DNA of 64,000 nucleotides from Alloalcanivorax venustensis ISO4 (GTDB lineage: Bacteria > Pseudomonadota > Gammaproteobacteria > Pseudomonadales > Alcanivoracaceae): positions 1 to 64,000 of the forward strand of contig NZ_ARXR01000003.1 in NCBI RefSeq assembly GCF_015356855.1, in the 5' to 3' direction. The position numbers and the translations under genes were made by a program. Shown here one piece after another: positions 43,968 through 53,298 of this stretch. The first letter of the stretch is position 1, and each line of letters opens with the position of its first letter. Under the pieces are notes generated by a model that ran no database searches, had not been told where the DNA came from, and saw only the letters and a list, made by a program, of their open reading frames with translations.

Positions 43968-45613
43968 CGGCGAATAACCTCCGCAACGGTATCATCTCCG
44001 GGAAAAGGCCTGCTGTTGGACGTCAGCCTTGAGTCATCTGATAGCCATCCTGCCGGATAGGCCTTTTTGAAATGGTAATGAGCCATGGGCAGGTGTTTCG
44101 CTCGCCAAAGCATCTCGAAAGAGGTAGAAGGTCGAAGCATGGGCGCGTCGCCATGATGATCGAAGTAATAGCTGTTAGAGGCCGCGCAATTGTGGTTAAG
44201 GAACACCGTCCCTTGTTGGCGTCGTTGGATATTCCGGAAGTAGCGATCGTGCACGTCTTGACGAATCTCCACGCAAGTCGCGTCCCGCTTTCGGGCGGCC
44301 TGGATGCAGCGCGCCACGTGAATGGCGTTACCCTCGACCATTTTGAAATAGGATGAACCAATCAGCGCGTATGGACCCAGCATGATGTAGAGATTGGGGT
44401 AGCCGGGTACTGTCAGGCCCTCATAGGCCTGGTAACGGTTCCGCTCCCAGAATTCGCCCAGATCCACACCGCCGCGTCCCACGACTTCATAGGAGGGCAG
44501 ATTGCCCTTTTCGAAAACCTTGTAGCCGGTCGCCAGGATCAGCACATCGATCTCGTGCTCAATGCCGTCGATGGTCTCGATGCCCTTGGGAGTGATGCGT
44601 TGGATAGGGGTGGTGATCAGATCGACGTTGCTACGGCTGAAGGTGGAAAAGTAGTTGTTGGAAAATGTCGGCCGCTTACAGCCGAAGCCATATCGCGGGG
44701 TTAATTTGCCCCATAACTCCGGGTTATCGGGCAATTGCTCGCGCATGTTGTTGACGCCGGCGCGCTGGGCCCATTGCACCAGCCAGGGAAAGCGCCGATA
44801 GTAAACCGCCGCGATGATCATCAACGATTCGGTCAGCGCATCGGTGGTGGTACGTACTCCCTGCTGGGCCAGGCTCGACCAACGAAAGACGGTGCGCATC
44901 CAGCCGGGCATACGGACATCCGGTTTCTTGAGTACCCAGATGGGCGTGCGCTGATAGACATCCAGATGCGCCACCCGCGGGGCGATTTCGGGAATCAGCT
45001 GCACCGCGGTGGCGCCGGTACCGATCACCGCCACCCGCTTGCCGGTGAGATCCACTTCGTGGTCCCAGCGCGCGGTGTGCATGCGCTCGCCCTGAAAATC
45101 CTCGACCCCTTCGATATCCGGCATCTTCGGCGAGATCAACCCGCCGGTGGCGGACACTAGGTGGCGTGCGGTGACACATCCCTTGTCGGTTGTCACCCGC
45201 CACAAGTGCTCGCCTTCATCGAACTCGGCACGCTTCACGCTGACGCCGAAACGTATGTAGGGATAGAGGCCGTATTTGCTGGCCACACGGCGGGCGTAGT
45301 TCTGCAGCTCGTCACCCGGCGCGAAGACCCGCGACCAGTTCGGATTCTGCTCGAAGGAAAAAGAGTAGACGAAAGAAGTGATGTCCACCGCCACGCCGGG
45401 GTAGCGGTTGTCGCGCCAGGTGCCGCCGACATCGGCGGCACGCTCGATGATCGATAAGGATTTCATGCCGCGGCTGAGAAGCTCGATGGCCGCGCCCATT
45501 CCGGCGAAGCCGGCGCCGATGATCAAAATCTCGTGGTCGGGTTCAGCGCTCCCGTGGCGCGGCGCCCGCTGGCCACGACGGCTTTGTTGAATCCGGTCCT
45601 CCGCGACATTCAT
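43964..45613 (-). CDS. Baeyer-Villiger-type flavin monooxygenase, copy 2
   Basis: A 549-residue class B flavin monooxygenase. An N-terminal extension of about 26 polar residues precedes the FAD motif ILIIGAGFAGMGAAIELL; the BVMO fingerprint FxGxxxHxxxW is intact at residues 173-183 (FQGERMHTARW); NADPH motif VIGTGATAVQLIPEIA follows at about 196. It is more like cyclohexanone/4-hydroxyacetophenone-type BVMOs than the first copy, which is EthA-like. It lies 32 bases after the HSL-type hydrolase gene and overlaps the thiolase-like gene by four bases. Expected product: an ester or lactone for hydrolysis by the neighbouring hydrolases. Confidence 0.9.
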   Translation of the reverse strand: MNVAEDRIQQSRRGQRAPRHGSAEPDHEILIIGAGFAGMGAAIELLSRGMKSLSIIERAADVGGTWRDNRYPGVAVDITSFVYSFSFEQNPNWSRVFAPGDELQNYARRVASKYGLYPYIRFGVSVKRAEFDEGEHLWRVTTDKGCVTARHLVSATGGLISPKMPDIEGVEDFQGERMHTARWDHEVDLTGKRVAVIGTGATAVQLIPEIAPRVAHLDVYQRTPIWVLKKPDVRMPGWMRTVFRWSSLAQQGVRTTTDALTESLMIIAAVYYRRFPWLVQWAQRAGVNNMREQLPDNPELWGKLTPRYGFGCKRPTFSNNYFSTFSRSNVDLITTPIQRITPKGIETIDGIEHEIDVLILATGYKVFEKGNLPSYEVVGRGGVDLGEFWERNRYQAYEGLTVPGYPNLYIMLGPYALIGSSYFKMVEGNAIHVARCIQAARKRDATCVEIRQDVHDRYFRNIQRRQQGTVFLNHNCAASNSYYFDHHGDAPMLRPSTSFEMLWRAKHLPMAHYHFKKAYPAGWLSDDSRLTSNSRPFPGDDTVAEVIRR

Positions 45614-45645
45614 AGTGGTCCTCCTTCCAGTTTTTAGCAGGCCGC

Positions 45646-46641
45646 TTAGCCGCTATGCGCGAGGCGCAGTTTCGTCCGTGCCACGGCCCGGGTGCATGCT
45701 ACGGGCGCCGACAAATGCCGGCGCATAAAGCCGACTATTTCGGTAACGTCCTGGCGCGCCTCCGGCAACATGGAATGAAACACCGGCCACACATGTGGCA
45801 TATTCCAGCGGGCGCGCAGGGTCACGGCCACGCCGGCCTGGCGCGCACGGTGCGCTACCCGATAGGCATCATCACGGAGGGCCTCGGATTCGCTCACAGT
45901 GAGCATAAGAGGCGGCAGGCCACGGAAATCGCCGTATATCGGTGAGACATAGGGATCCCGGGGATCATGGCCGGCCAGATACAGATCGGTGGCCATCTTG
46001 ATCATGCGTGGAGTCAGCATGGCATCGCTGGCCGCGTTGGCCTGGCGCGACGGTGTATCGCCAACCGCATCGGCGCCGGGTGAGATCGACACGGCGCAGG
46101 CTGGCATGCGGGGGGAGGAATCGGGCGAGGCGGCCTGCGCATCGCGCAGCCTCAGCAGCGTGGCCAGAGTGAGGTTGCCACCCGCGGAATCTCCGATCAG
46201 GGCCAGCGGCTCGTCAGGATAGTCCTCGGCCAGCGCCCTGTAGGCATGGTGGGCATCGTCGAGGGCGGCCGGGTAGGCCGCCTCCGGCGCTAGGCGGTAG
46301 TCGATCCAGAACACGCGTGCGTTCAGTCTCTTGGCCAGCTGCCCGCAAAGCTCAGCATAAGTAGGGAAACGGCCACTGATAAAGGCGCCACCGTGGAGAT
46401 ACAGCACGGTGGCCGTGGGCTGACTGGGACTGACACGCACCGCCGGCACGCCGGGTGGTACGGCCGGTTCATTGCCAATGGTGGTCTTGCGCGCGGTGAC
46501 TCCGGACGGCAGCCCGCCCGGCAGGCGGGCCATCGCGGCGATGCGCCGTAACCGCATCACCAACTCGTCGGGACTAGCCGGCTCGCGTTTCATCAGTAGC
46601 CGAAAACCACGGTCGGCAACTCTTGCCGAGAATGATGTCAT
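45646..46641 (-). CDS. HSL-family alpha/beta hydrolase (family IV esterase)
   Basis: A 331-residue hormone-sensitive-lipase-type esterase. The HGG oxyanion motif is in LYLHGGAFISG, the nucleophile in GDSAGG, the acidic residue in the VSESEALRDDA region and the His in WNMPHVWPVF. Family IV esterases act on medium-chain esters and are frequent partners of BVMOs. The ATG at 46641 has AGGAGG upstream; the longer frame upstream overlaps the SDR gene and is discarded. It fits between SDR and BVMO in operon D, the same functional set as operon B but with an unrelated hydrolase subfamily. Confidence 0.9.
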   Translation of the reverse strand: MTSFSARVADRGFRLLMKREPASPDELVMRLRRIAAMARLPGGLPSGVTARKTTIGNEPAVPPGVPAVRVSPSQPTATVLYLHGGAFISGRFPTYAELCGQLAKRLNARVFWIDYRLAPEAAYPAALDDAHHAYRALAEDYPDEPLALIGDSAGGNLTLATLLRLRDAQAASPDSSPRMPACAVSISPGADAVGDTPSRQANAASDAMLTPRMIKMATDLYLAGHDPRDPYVSPIYGDFRGLPPLMLTVSESEALRDDAYRVAHRARQAGVAVTLRARWNMPHVWPVFHSMLPEARQDVTEIVGFMRRHLSAPVACTRAVARTKLRLAHSG

Positions 46642-46661
46642 GATTTGCCTCCTGCCGGATA

Positions 46662-47501
46662 TCAGCCCCCGGCCAGGCGATACGCCTCGCCCAGCGCGCG
46701 AGCGTATAGCCGCGGCGCGTAGCGCTTGAACCGCCACATGAAACGCCCGTCGAACTGCGGCACCACATAAAGTTGCTTTCGATCGAGGGCGTCCAGGGTC
46801 CGGCGTGCCACCTGGTCGCTGGTGGCGAAGGTCCACTTGCGCATGGCGGCATGGGCGAAATCGCCGCGGTGCTCGGGCAGGCGCGCCTTGTCCAGAATGT
46901 TGGTGGGTACCACGGTGGGACACAGGGCCGAAACATGCACGCCGGTGCCGGTCAGCTCGGCCGCCAGAGTTTCGGAGAGTGAAAGGACCGCGGACTTGGT
47001 CACGTTATACGCACTCATCTCCGGCGCCGCGCCGAAACCGGCGGCCGAAGCCACGTTGACAATGCCGCCGTAGCCCAGTGCGCGCAGCTTGGGTGCGAAG
47101 AAGTGACAACCATGAATGACGCCCCAAAGATTGACTTTGAGGCACCAGCGCCAATCGCCAAGCGGCACTTCTCCGATGCGGCCGCCTACGCCCACCCCGG
47201 CGTTATTGACCACCAACGTCATTGGCCGTCCGAGCAGCGATTCGGCCTTGTCGGCGAGCGTGGCCATCTGCTTTTCACTACCTACGTCGCAGCGGTAGGC
47301 GACAGCCCGACCTTCGCCCAATTCCGAGAGTATGCTGGCGGTTTGCTCGGCGCGCTGGCGGTCTATATCCGCGCAGATCACTGATCCGCCACGGCGCACG
47401 ATCTCATAGGCGAAGCTGCGGCCGATGCCGCTGCCCGCCCCCGTGACCAGGGCCGCCGCCCCCTCGGAGGGTCTCAGTGTTTTACGCTTGGCACCGCTCA
47501 C
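46662..47501 (-). CDS. Short-chain dehydrogenase/reductase
   Basis: A 279-residue classical SDR: TGAGSGIGRSFAYEIV at residues 20-35, an Asp after strand 2 (CADIDRQ) suggesting NAD use, NNAGVGVGG, catalytic Ser in NVASAAG and YNVTK. The C-terminal tail (about 245-279) is basic and Arg-rich (RFMWRFKRYAPRLYARA), similar in kind to the SDR at 20881 and suggestive of membrane contact. It overlaps the PF10118 gene by four bases (ATGA), a tight coupling that links its function to that protein. Confidence 0.88.
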   Translation of the reverse strand: MSGAKRKTLRPSEGAAALVTGAGSGIGRSFAYEIVRRGGSVICADIDRQRAEQTASILSELGEGRAVAYRCDVGSEKQMATLADKAESLLGRPMTLVVNNAGVGVGGRIGEVPLGDWRWCLKVNLWGVIHGCHFFAPKLRALGYGGIVNVASAAGFGAAPEMSAYNVTKSAVLSLSETLAAELTGTGVHVSALCPTVVPTNILDKARLPEHRGDFAHAAMRKWTFATSDQVARRTLDALDRKQLYVVPQFDGRFMWRFKRYAPRLYARALGEAYRLAGG

Positions 47502-48430
47502 GCCGCCGTCACTCGTTCCGCTGTTGTGTCACGCCTGTTATCGTCATGCCATTGCCGGAATGCTTGGTAAGCCTGCTGGGCATCACCGGTTTCCTCGTAG
47601 GCGCGCTTCCAGGCGTGGATGACTTCCCGGTTATCGGCGTCCCATGGATGGAAGCGGGGGGAGAGAAAAGGCAGCGTATCGATCACAAAAGCTCGGGTGA
47701 AGATTCCAGGTGCGAAGTACAACCACTTAATGGCGCGCAGTGCCGAGGGGATGTTCGTGAGCTGCCGATCTTTCCAGAGGAAATACAGCCAGTTACCGTG
47801 CACCAGAGGCAGGAAAAGGGCTGTACCCAGAGCGAGCGTCGCCATGCGGATTGCGTAAGCGCGGACGCCGCCCCCGCTTACCTCTCCGAACACGTCGAAG
47901 CTGACTGACTTGTGCTCCGTCTCCTCCACGAAGTGCCAGAACAGCATGGCGGCGACTTCCTGCCTGGTATCGTCCCACAGTTCCGGATGATCGAGCATTA
48001 CCTGGGAAATCACGGCCGTGAAATGCTCGAAGTTCGCGGCCATGGCGCACTGGGTGGCGCCGCCCAGGTAGCGTTGAAGGGGCTTTCTGATCGCCTTGAA
48101 CACGGCCTCCGCCCGGTCTATTGGAATGCCGTGCGCGACCATCGCTTCATTCATGGCGTCATGCTCCCGTGCATGGGAGCGTTCCTGTCGAATAAAGCTG
48201 ATCGCGGCTTTGCGCACTGACGGATCGTGAAGATTCTCGAGTTGCTTACTCGTGGCCTGCATGACCCAGCGCTCGCCGTCCGGCACCGCGGCCAGGATCG
48301 CGTTCATCCAGTGAGTGATCCACGGATCGTTGTTGAACCAGTGGCGCGGCACCGTCTCCGGGCTCATGCCGAAATTCAAATCCCTGTGTTCGACTTCATC
48401 GTAACCAATCTTGCGGCTCGCGATCACCAT
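47498..48430 (-). CDS. PF10118 'metal-dependent hydrolase' family protein, copy 3 (AurF-like ligand pattern)
   Basis: A 310-residue paralogue of the proteins at 11481 and 19937. Probable ligands: E53 (GER), E83xxH86 with H90 (RQERSHAREHD), E135 (FEHFTA) and H166xxxE170xxH173 (WHFVEETEHKS). Hydrophobic residues at about 190-210 suggest membrane contact. It is the first gene of operon D, preceded by AGGAGG and by a strong promoter (48463-48492). Conservation of the same ligand pattern in three divergent copies argues that the metal site is essential. Confidence 0.82.
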   Translation of the reverse strand: MVIASRKIGYDEVEHRDLNFGMSPETVPRHWFNNDPWITHWMNAILAAVPDGERWVMQATSKQLENLHDPSVRKAAISFIRQERSHAREHDAMNEAMVAHGIPIDRAEAVFKAIRKPLQRYLGGATQCAMAANFEHFTAVISQVMLDHPELWDDTRQEVAAMLFWHFVEETEHKSVSFDVFGEVSGGGVRAYAIRMATLALGTALFLPLVHGNWLYFLWKDRQLTNIPSALRAIKWLYFAPGIFTRAFVIDTLPFLSPRFHPWDADNREVIHAWKRAYEETGDAQQAYQAFRQWHDDNRRDTTAERVTAA

Positions 48431-48462
48431 GTCGACCTCCTGAGTAGTTCGACTGTTGAGTC

Positions 48463-48492
48463 ACTTTATTTGGGCGATTGACCAAATGTCAA
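48463..48492 (-). promoter_or_regulatory. Promoter of operon D with an inverted repeat in the spacer
   Basis: On the minus strand: perfect -35 TTGACA (48492-48487), 18-base spacer, -10 TAAAGT (48468-48463). An inverted repeat, ATTTGG-N8-CCAAAT (48468-48487), fills the spacer, a position where a bound dimer would block RNA polymerase. It resembles but is not the same as the 12-mer found at the other three promoters. Confidence 0.6.
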
Positions 48493-48622
48493 GGCCCGAA
48501 AAAAGCAGTCAGTGGATATCTTCGCGCGCCGGGAAACAGATCGCGTCAGACCGGCGGGAAAGGCCGGTCGAGATACGGTACAAAAGAAAGGAAACGGAAT
48601 GCCGGAGCGTGGTACCGGACCA

Positions 48623-49687
48623 CTAGGGGGCAGGGGGTAGAGTGTGCCGGGAACCGGCGTGCTGCCGGTACTGATCGGGCGAAAGACCGAACCAGCGCTT
48701 GAAGGCACGCCTGAAATTGGCTCCGTCATGATAGTTCATCAACGCGGCGATGGCTTCGATCGAAAGCTTGCTGTCACACAGGTAGCTGATCGCTTGCCGG
48801 GATAGGATTTCGTCACGAATTTTCCTAAAACTACTGTTTTCCTCCTTGAGCTTGCGAGCGAGAGTGCGTTTGCTCATGAAAAGGGAGGCTGCTGCTTCGT
48901 CTTCGCTGAGCGAACCGGGGGGTCTCGATAGCATCATCTTCTTAAGCCGGGTCTGGTAGCTGGGCTTGTGGTTCTGAAGCTCGGCAAGCATTGATTCACA
49001 TTGCTCAAGAGCCAGGCGGTAATTTTCATGATTGGCGGAGGCGTTCGGTTCCAGGCACAGTGCCATCGGCAGTTTTAGTGTGAACTTATCGGAGCCAAAA
49101 CGAATGCGACCGGGCAAGTAGTCCGAGTACATCGCGTGGTACTCAGGTGTCCGGTGGGTAAAACAAATTTCAGCCTCATGTAGTGGGCGACCGACAACGA
49201 ACTCGCCGAATTCAAGCAGCACCACGATCATGGTATCCGCCAGGCAACGCTCGATATCCGCGTCCAGCGGCACTTGGAAGTCCAGTCGGCATTCCAGGTG
49301 TTCTTCAGCTTCCTGCAGGTGTAGCTCGACGATGCTTGCGCGAGTAGGTAGGAATGTCTGAATCGCCTGTAGCGCGGTGAGCAGGTCCGGACTGCTCGAG
49401 GCGGCAAAACCGATGGCGCCGTGGGTCGCCGGGGTCAGACGCTTACCCAGCCGTAAGCCGAACTCAAACTGGCCCGACAACGCCAGTGCATTGCGTAAAA
49501 TCCGCACCTGGTGAGCTGGCGTGAGCAGACTGTCCTCGCCCAGAAATTGCGCGATACCGAGACCGGTACCTTGCAGCAACGAGGGTAGCTGGCTGACGGT
49601 TAAGTCCAGCTCGCGGGCAATAAGTCGTGAATAGTTCGACGGAATGCCGCCTTCCGAAGCTTTCGGTTCACCCTTCTGCTGTGTCAT
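48623..49687 (-). CDS. AraC-family transcriptional regulator (CYP153 cluster)
   Basis: A 354-residue AraC-family protein of the OruR/ArgR-like type: an N-terminal ligand domain of the arabinose-binding-like PF12625 kind (about 20-210) and a C-terminal double HTH (about 255-350; SEDEAAASLFMSKRTLARKL and FRRAFKRWFGLSPDQYR). An AraC-type gene lies next to the CYP153 cluster in A. borkumensis as well. The start ATG at 49687 is chosen because it begins the recognisable domain; the frame extends to 49960 but would run through the operator. It is transcribed away from the ferredoxin-CYP153 genes, and a direct-repeat operator at 49714-49751 lies in the divergent gap. It probably activates alkane hydroxylation genes in response to alkane or its oxidation product. 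Confidence 0.88.
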   Translation of the reverse strand: MTQQKGEPKASEGGIPSNYSRLIARELDLTVSQLPSLLQGTGLGIAQFLGEDSLLTPAHQVRILRNALALSGQFEFGLRLGKRLTPATHGAIGFAASSSPDLLTALQAIQTFLPTRASIVELHLQEAEEHLECRLDFQVPLDADIERCLADTMIVVLLEFGEFVVGRPLHEAEICFTHRTPEYHAMYSDYLPGRIRFGSDKFTLKLPMALCLEPNASANHENYRLALEQCESMLAELQNHKPSYQTRLKKMMLSRPPGSLSEDEAAASLFMSKRTLARKLKEENSSFRKIRDEILSRQAISYLCDSKLSIEAIAALMNYHDGANFRRAFKRWFGLSPDQYRQHAGSRHTLPPAP

Positions 49688-49713
49688 TGATACGGTCCGT
49701 TGATAGGCATGCC

Positions 49714-49751
49714 TGTCTTTAAATGACCCCAGTGTGTCAATAAATGACCTC
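49714..49751 (+). promoter_or_regulatory. AraC-type direct-repeat operator, copy 2
   Basis: AAATGACC half-sites at 49721-49728 and 49742-49749, 21 bases start-to-start, within the divergent region between the AraC gene and the ferredoxin gene. The TGTCAA just before the second half-site is also conserved in the copy at 33958. It is the obvious binding-site candidate for the adjacent AraC regulator. Confidence 0.7.
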
Positions 49752-49810
49752 CCCGGCAAGCGAATCAACAACCACGATGCAGTCATTAAGTTACTTGCTG
49801 GAGAAAGGTC

Positions 49811-50131
49811 TTGGGTAAGATTACGTTCATTGAGCATGACAGTACCGAGCACATTGCCGAGTTTGAATCTGGTTCCTCGCTGATGCAGGTTGCTGTTAAT
49901 AACGCTGTGCCCGGCATCGACGGAGACTGCGGTGGGGAATGCGCCTGCGGCACCTGCCACGTGATAGTGACCGATGAATGGTTCGGAAAGACCGGGGAAA
50001 TAAATGATGCTGAAGAGCAGATGTTGTCCATGACTCCGGAGCGGGCAGAAACTTCTCGGCTGGGCTGTCAGATTCGAACCACTGAGGCGATGGACGGTAT
50101 GACCGTTCTGTTGCCTGAATTTCAGATGTAG
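49811..50131 (+). CDS. [2Fe-2S] ferredoxin of the CYP153 system
   Basis: A 106-residue adrenodoxin/putidaredoxin-type ferredoxin passing electrons from the reductase (53299) to CYP153. Cluster ligands C40, C46, C49 and C86 have the class spacing C-x5-C-x2-C-x36-C (DGDCGGECACGTCHV ... RLGCQIR). An extra Cys (C44) lies in the loop, as is common. The start is TTG at 49811 with GAGAAAGG upstream, so its initiation may be weak relative to the P450. The CYP153 gene follows 12 bases later. The ferredoxin-P450-GMC-reductase order matches the known A. borkumensis clusters. Confidence 0.93.
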   Translation: MGKITFIEHDSTEHIAEFESGSSLMQVAVNNAVPGIDGDCGGECACGTCHVIVTDEWFGKTGEINDAEEQMLSMTPERAETSRLGCQIRTTEAMDGMTVLLPEFQM

Positions 50132-50143
50132 CGGGAGGTCACC

Positions 50144-51556
50144 ATGTCAACCAAGTCAGGCACGAACGATGCCATGCAAACAAAGATGATTAATGCCACA
50201 TCGAGATTGGTGCCTATGCACTTACAGATCAAGGCACTCAAATCTCTGATGAAAGCGAAGAAAAAGGCACTGGGGTCAACACGCCCACAGGTCAAGTTTC
50301 TCGAACAGCCCGTGCCTGACGTCAATACCCTGGCACTTGAGGATATTGACACCAGCAACCCTTTTCTGTATCGGCAAGATCAGTGGGGTGCCTATTTCAA
50401 GCGGTTACGTGATGAGGCACCGGTGCACTTCCAGAAAAGCAGCCAGTTCGGGCCATTCTGGTCGGTGACACGCTATGAAGACATTTTGTTCGTCGATAAG
50501 AATCACGAGCTCTTTTCCTCCGAGCCACAAATCATTCTGGGTGATCCTCCGGAAGGGTTGTCGGTGGAAATGTTTATCGCCATGGATCCGCCAAAACATG
50601 ATGTGCAACGCCGGGCGGTCCAAGGTGTGGTGGCACCCCAGAATCTCAAGGAAATGGAGGGGCTGATCCGGCAGCGCGCCGCCGAGGTGCTCGACAGTCT
50701 GCCCCTGGACAAGGCTTTCAACTGGGTGCCGGCAGTGTCCAAGGAGTTGACCGGGCGTATGTTGGCAACGTTGCTGGATTTCCCTTACGAGCAGCGTCAC
50801 AAGCTGGTTGATTGGTCGGACCGACTGTCCGGAGCATCTTCGGCGACTGGTGGCGAGTTTACCGACGAAGACATCATGTTTGACGATGCCGCGGACATGG
50901 CCTGGTCATTCTCGAGGCTTTGGCGAGACAAGGAGGCACGACGCAAGGCTGGCGAGCCTCCGGGTTTCGACTTGATCAGCATGCTACAGAGTAACGAGGA
51001 TACCCGGGATTTGATTAACCGTCCGATGGAGTTTATCGGCAACCTGGCGCTGCTGATTGTTGGCGGCAATGACACCACCCGCAACTCCATGAGCGGCGGT
51101 GTGCTGGCCCTGAATCAGTTCCCCGAGGAATTCATCAAGCTGAAGAAAAACCCGGAATTGATTCCGAACATGGTTTCGGAAATTATCCGCTGGCAAACTC
51201 CACTCGCGCACATGCGCCGGGTTGCCACGCAGGACGTGGAGCTGCGTGGTCAGACCATTAAGAAAGGGGACCGCGTGTTGATGTGGTATGCCTCCGGTAA
51301 TAGAGACGAACGAAAGTTCGAAAATCCCGACCAGCTTATTATTGATCGAAAGGACGCGCGGAATCATATTTCCTTTGGCTACGGCATTCACCGTTGCATG
51401 GGCAACCGTCTGGCTGAGTTGCAATTGCGGATTTTGTGGGAAGAGTTACTCAAGCGCTTTGATAACATAGAGGTCGTGGGTGAGCCCGAGCGTGTGCAGT
51501 CCAACTTTGTGCGGGGCTATTCCAAGCTAATGGTCAAGTTGACCGCAAAAAATTGA
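50144..51556 (+). CDS. cyp153A: Cytochrome P450 CYP153A alkane terminal hydroxylase
   Basis: A soluble 470-residue class I P450. Heme ligand C418 lies in FGYGIHRCMG, the ExxR motif is at 346-349 (EIIR), and the oxygen-activation helix reads GGNDTT at 307-312. The sequence strongly resembles CYP153A proteins of Alcanivorax by my recollection (for example PSNPFLYRQ-type N-terminal and EPQIILGDPPEGLSVEMFI segments). The family converts medium-chain n-alkanes, cycloalkanes and limonene-type substrates to primary or cyclic alcohols. Ribosome site GGAGG lies at 50132-50136. Genes for its ferredoxin (upstream), an alcohol dehydrogenase and ferredoxin reductase (downstream) complete the system. Confidence 0.96.
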   Translation: MSTKSGTNDAMQTKMINATSRLVPMHLQIKALKSLMKAKKKALGSTRPQVKFLEQPVPDVNTLALEDIDTSNPFLYRQDQWGAYFKRLRDEAPVHFQKSSQFGPFWSVTRYEDILFVDKNHELFSSEPQIILGDPPEGLSVEMFIAMDPPKHDVQRRAVQGVVAPQNLKEMEGLIRQRAAEVLDSLPLDKAFNWVPAVSKELTGRMLATLLDFPYEQRHKLVDWSDRLSGASSATGGEFTDEDIMFDDAADMAWSFSRLWRDKEARRKAGEPPGFDLISMLQSNEDTRDLINRPMEFIGNLALLIVGGNDTTRNSMSGGVLALNQFPEEFIKLKKNPELIPNMVSEIIRWQTPLAHMRRVATQDVELRGQTIKKGDRVLMWYASGNRDERKFENPDQLIIDRKDARNHISFGYGIHRCMGNRLAELQLRILWEELLKRFDNIEVVGEPERVQSNFVRGYSKLMVKLTAKN

Positions 51557-51573
51557 ATTCACGTCCGGAGCCG

Positions 51574-53223
51574 ATGTCATCCGAACAGTTCGATTATGTC
51601 GTGGTTGGGGCGGGCTCGGCCGGATGCGTCGTCGCCAACCGTCTATCCGAATGCGGCCGCCATTCGGTGCTGTTGCTTGAGGCCGGTCCGGAGAGTCGCC
51701 GCAATCCGTTCGTGAATATGCCGCTGGGCTTTCTGCAGCTGATCTTCAGTCGTCGCGTTAACTGGCAGTTCAATACCGAGCCGCAACGGCACATGTATGG
51801 CCGTGCCTTATATCAGCCACGAGGCAAGATGGTCGGCGGGTCCAGCGGCATGAACGCGCAGGTCTACATTCGCGGACATGCCCGGGACTACGACGAGTGG
51901 GCACGGCTCGGTTGCGAGGGGTGGTCGTATGCCGATGTGTTGCCTTACTTCCGAAGATCCGAACATTTCGAGCCGGAGTTGGCGGCTCTTGAAACGGCGT
52001 TTCATGGTCGGGGTGGCCCGCTTAATGTTGCCGAGCGCCGCTATACCAATCCGCTAAGCACGGCGTTCGTCAAGGCGGCGATGCAGGCGGGCCACCGGCG
52101 CAACCCGGATTTCAACGGACGTGAACAGGAAGGCGTGGGCTACTACTATGTTTATCAGAAGGACGGCGCGCGCTGTAGCAATGCGCGTGCCTATCTCGAA
52201 CCCGCGGCGTTTCGGTCCAACCTGACTGTCCGCAGCGGAGCGCACGTCACGCGTGTGTTGCTCCAGGGCGGCCATGCCACCGGTGTCGAATATCGGAGCG
52301 GGAAGGGGCTGGCTCAGGTCCGTGCCCGGCGCGAAGTAGTTCTCTGCGGCGGCGCGTTTAATTCTCCGCAGCTGCTGATGCTTTCTGGAATCGGGCCGCG
52401 CGGTGAACTGTCCCGGCACGGGATTGAATTGCGTCATGAGCTGGAGGGCGTGGGACGGAATCTGCAGGATCACATCGACGTGTTCGTGCGTGTTAGAGCG
52501 CGCGACCGCCAGAGCATTTCCATGCATCCGAGCTACTGGTTCAAGGGCCTTCGGGCCCTGCTGCAGTATCTGAGCGGTCGTCGCGGTTTACTGTCGAGTA
52601 ACGGCGCCGAGGCCGGTGGGTTTATTCGTTCCCGTGCGGAAGAGCCGATCCCCGACTTGCAACTGCATTTCGGGCCGATGCTGTACGCTGATCACGGGCG
52701 GGATATGAAGACCGCGATGAGCGGTTATGGTTACATCGTGATGATTTATGGGCTCCGGCCTTTGTCGCGCGGCCACGTCGGTTTGCACAGTGCCGATCCC
52801 TTCGCGGCACCGCTGATAGACCCCAATTATATGGCTGAGCCCGCCGATGTCGAGAGACTCGTTCGGGGGGTGCGTTTAGTCCGCAGGATTCTGGAGCAGC
52901 CGGCTTTCGCGTCTCACCACGAGGTCGAGATATCGCCGGGACCGACGCTGCGCAGTGACGAAGACCTCGCCAGATGGGTGAGGCGTAGCGGCGAGTCGGC
53001 CTACCACCCTGTAGGTACCTGTAAGATGGGGTTGGATCCAATGGCGGTGGTCGATCCCCGACTGCGCGTGCATGGCCTCCGGTCCCTGCGGGTGGTTGAT
53101 GCTTCCGTTATGCCGACCCTGGTGGGCGGAAATACTCATCAGCCGGCGACCATGATTGGCGAGAAGGGGGCCGAGATGATTCTCGAGGATTTCAAGGTTT
53201 CCCGCGGCCGATCGCGGTATTGA
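51574..53223 (+). CDS. GMC-family alcohol dehydrogenase (AlkJ-like)
   Basis: A 549-residue FAD-dependent GMC oxidoreductase resembling AlkJ, which oxidises the primary alcohol made by an alkane hydroxylase and passes electrons to the respiratory chain. FAD motif VVVGAGSAGCVVANRLSE lies at residues 8-25; GGSSGMNAQVYIRG is the GMC signature; and catalytic YHPVGTCKMG and GGNTHQPATMIGEKGA are at the C-terminus. The start ATG at 51574 follows GGAG with only three bases between; an in-frame TTG at 51553 overlaps the P450 stop and is the alternative. It lies in the CYP153 operon, upstream of the ferredoxin reductase. Confidence 0.92.
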   Translation: MSSEQFDYVVVGAGSAGCVVANRLSECGRHSVLLLEAGPESRRNPFVNMPLGFLQLIFSRRVNWQFNTEPQRHMYGRALYQPRGKMVGGSSGMNAQVYIRGHARDYDEWARLGCEGWSYADVLPYFRRSEHFEPELAALETAFHGRGGPLNVAERRYTNPLSTAFVKAAMQAGHRRNPDFNGREQEGVGYYYVYQKDGARCSNARAYLEPAAFRSNLTVRSGAHVTRVLLQGGHATGVEYRSGKGLAQVRARREVVLCGGAFNSPQLLMLSGIGPRGELSRHGIELRHELEGVGRNLQDHIDVFVRVRARDRQSISMHPSYWFKGLRALLQYLSGRRGLLSSNGAEAGGFIRSRAEEPIPDLQLHFGPMLYADHGRDMKTAMSGYGYIVMIYGLRPLSRGHVGLHSADPFAAPLIDPNYMAEPADVERLVRGVRLVRRILEQPAFASHHEVEISPGPTLRSDEDLARWVRRSGESAYHPVGTCKMGLDPMAVVDPRLRVHGLRSLRVVDASVMPTLVGGNTHQPATMIGEKGAEMILEDFKVSRGRSRY

Positions 53224-53298
53224 GTGCGGCGTGCTCGTCCCCATGGCGTTTGTAATCGTGAAATCGGACCCCAAGGCACAGTAGAAAAGAGATAGGCT

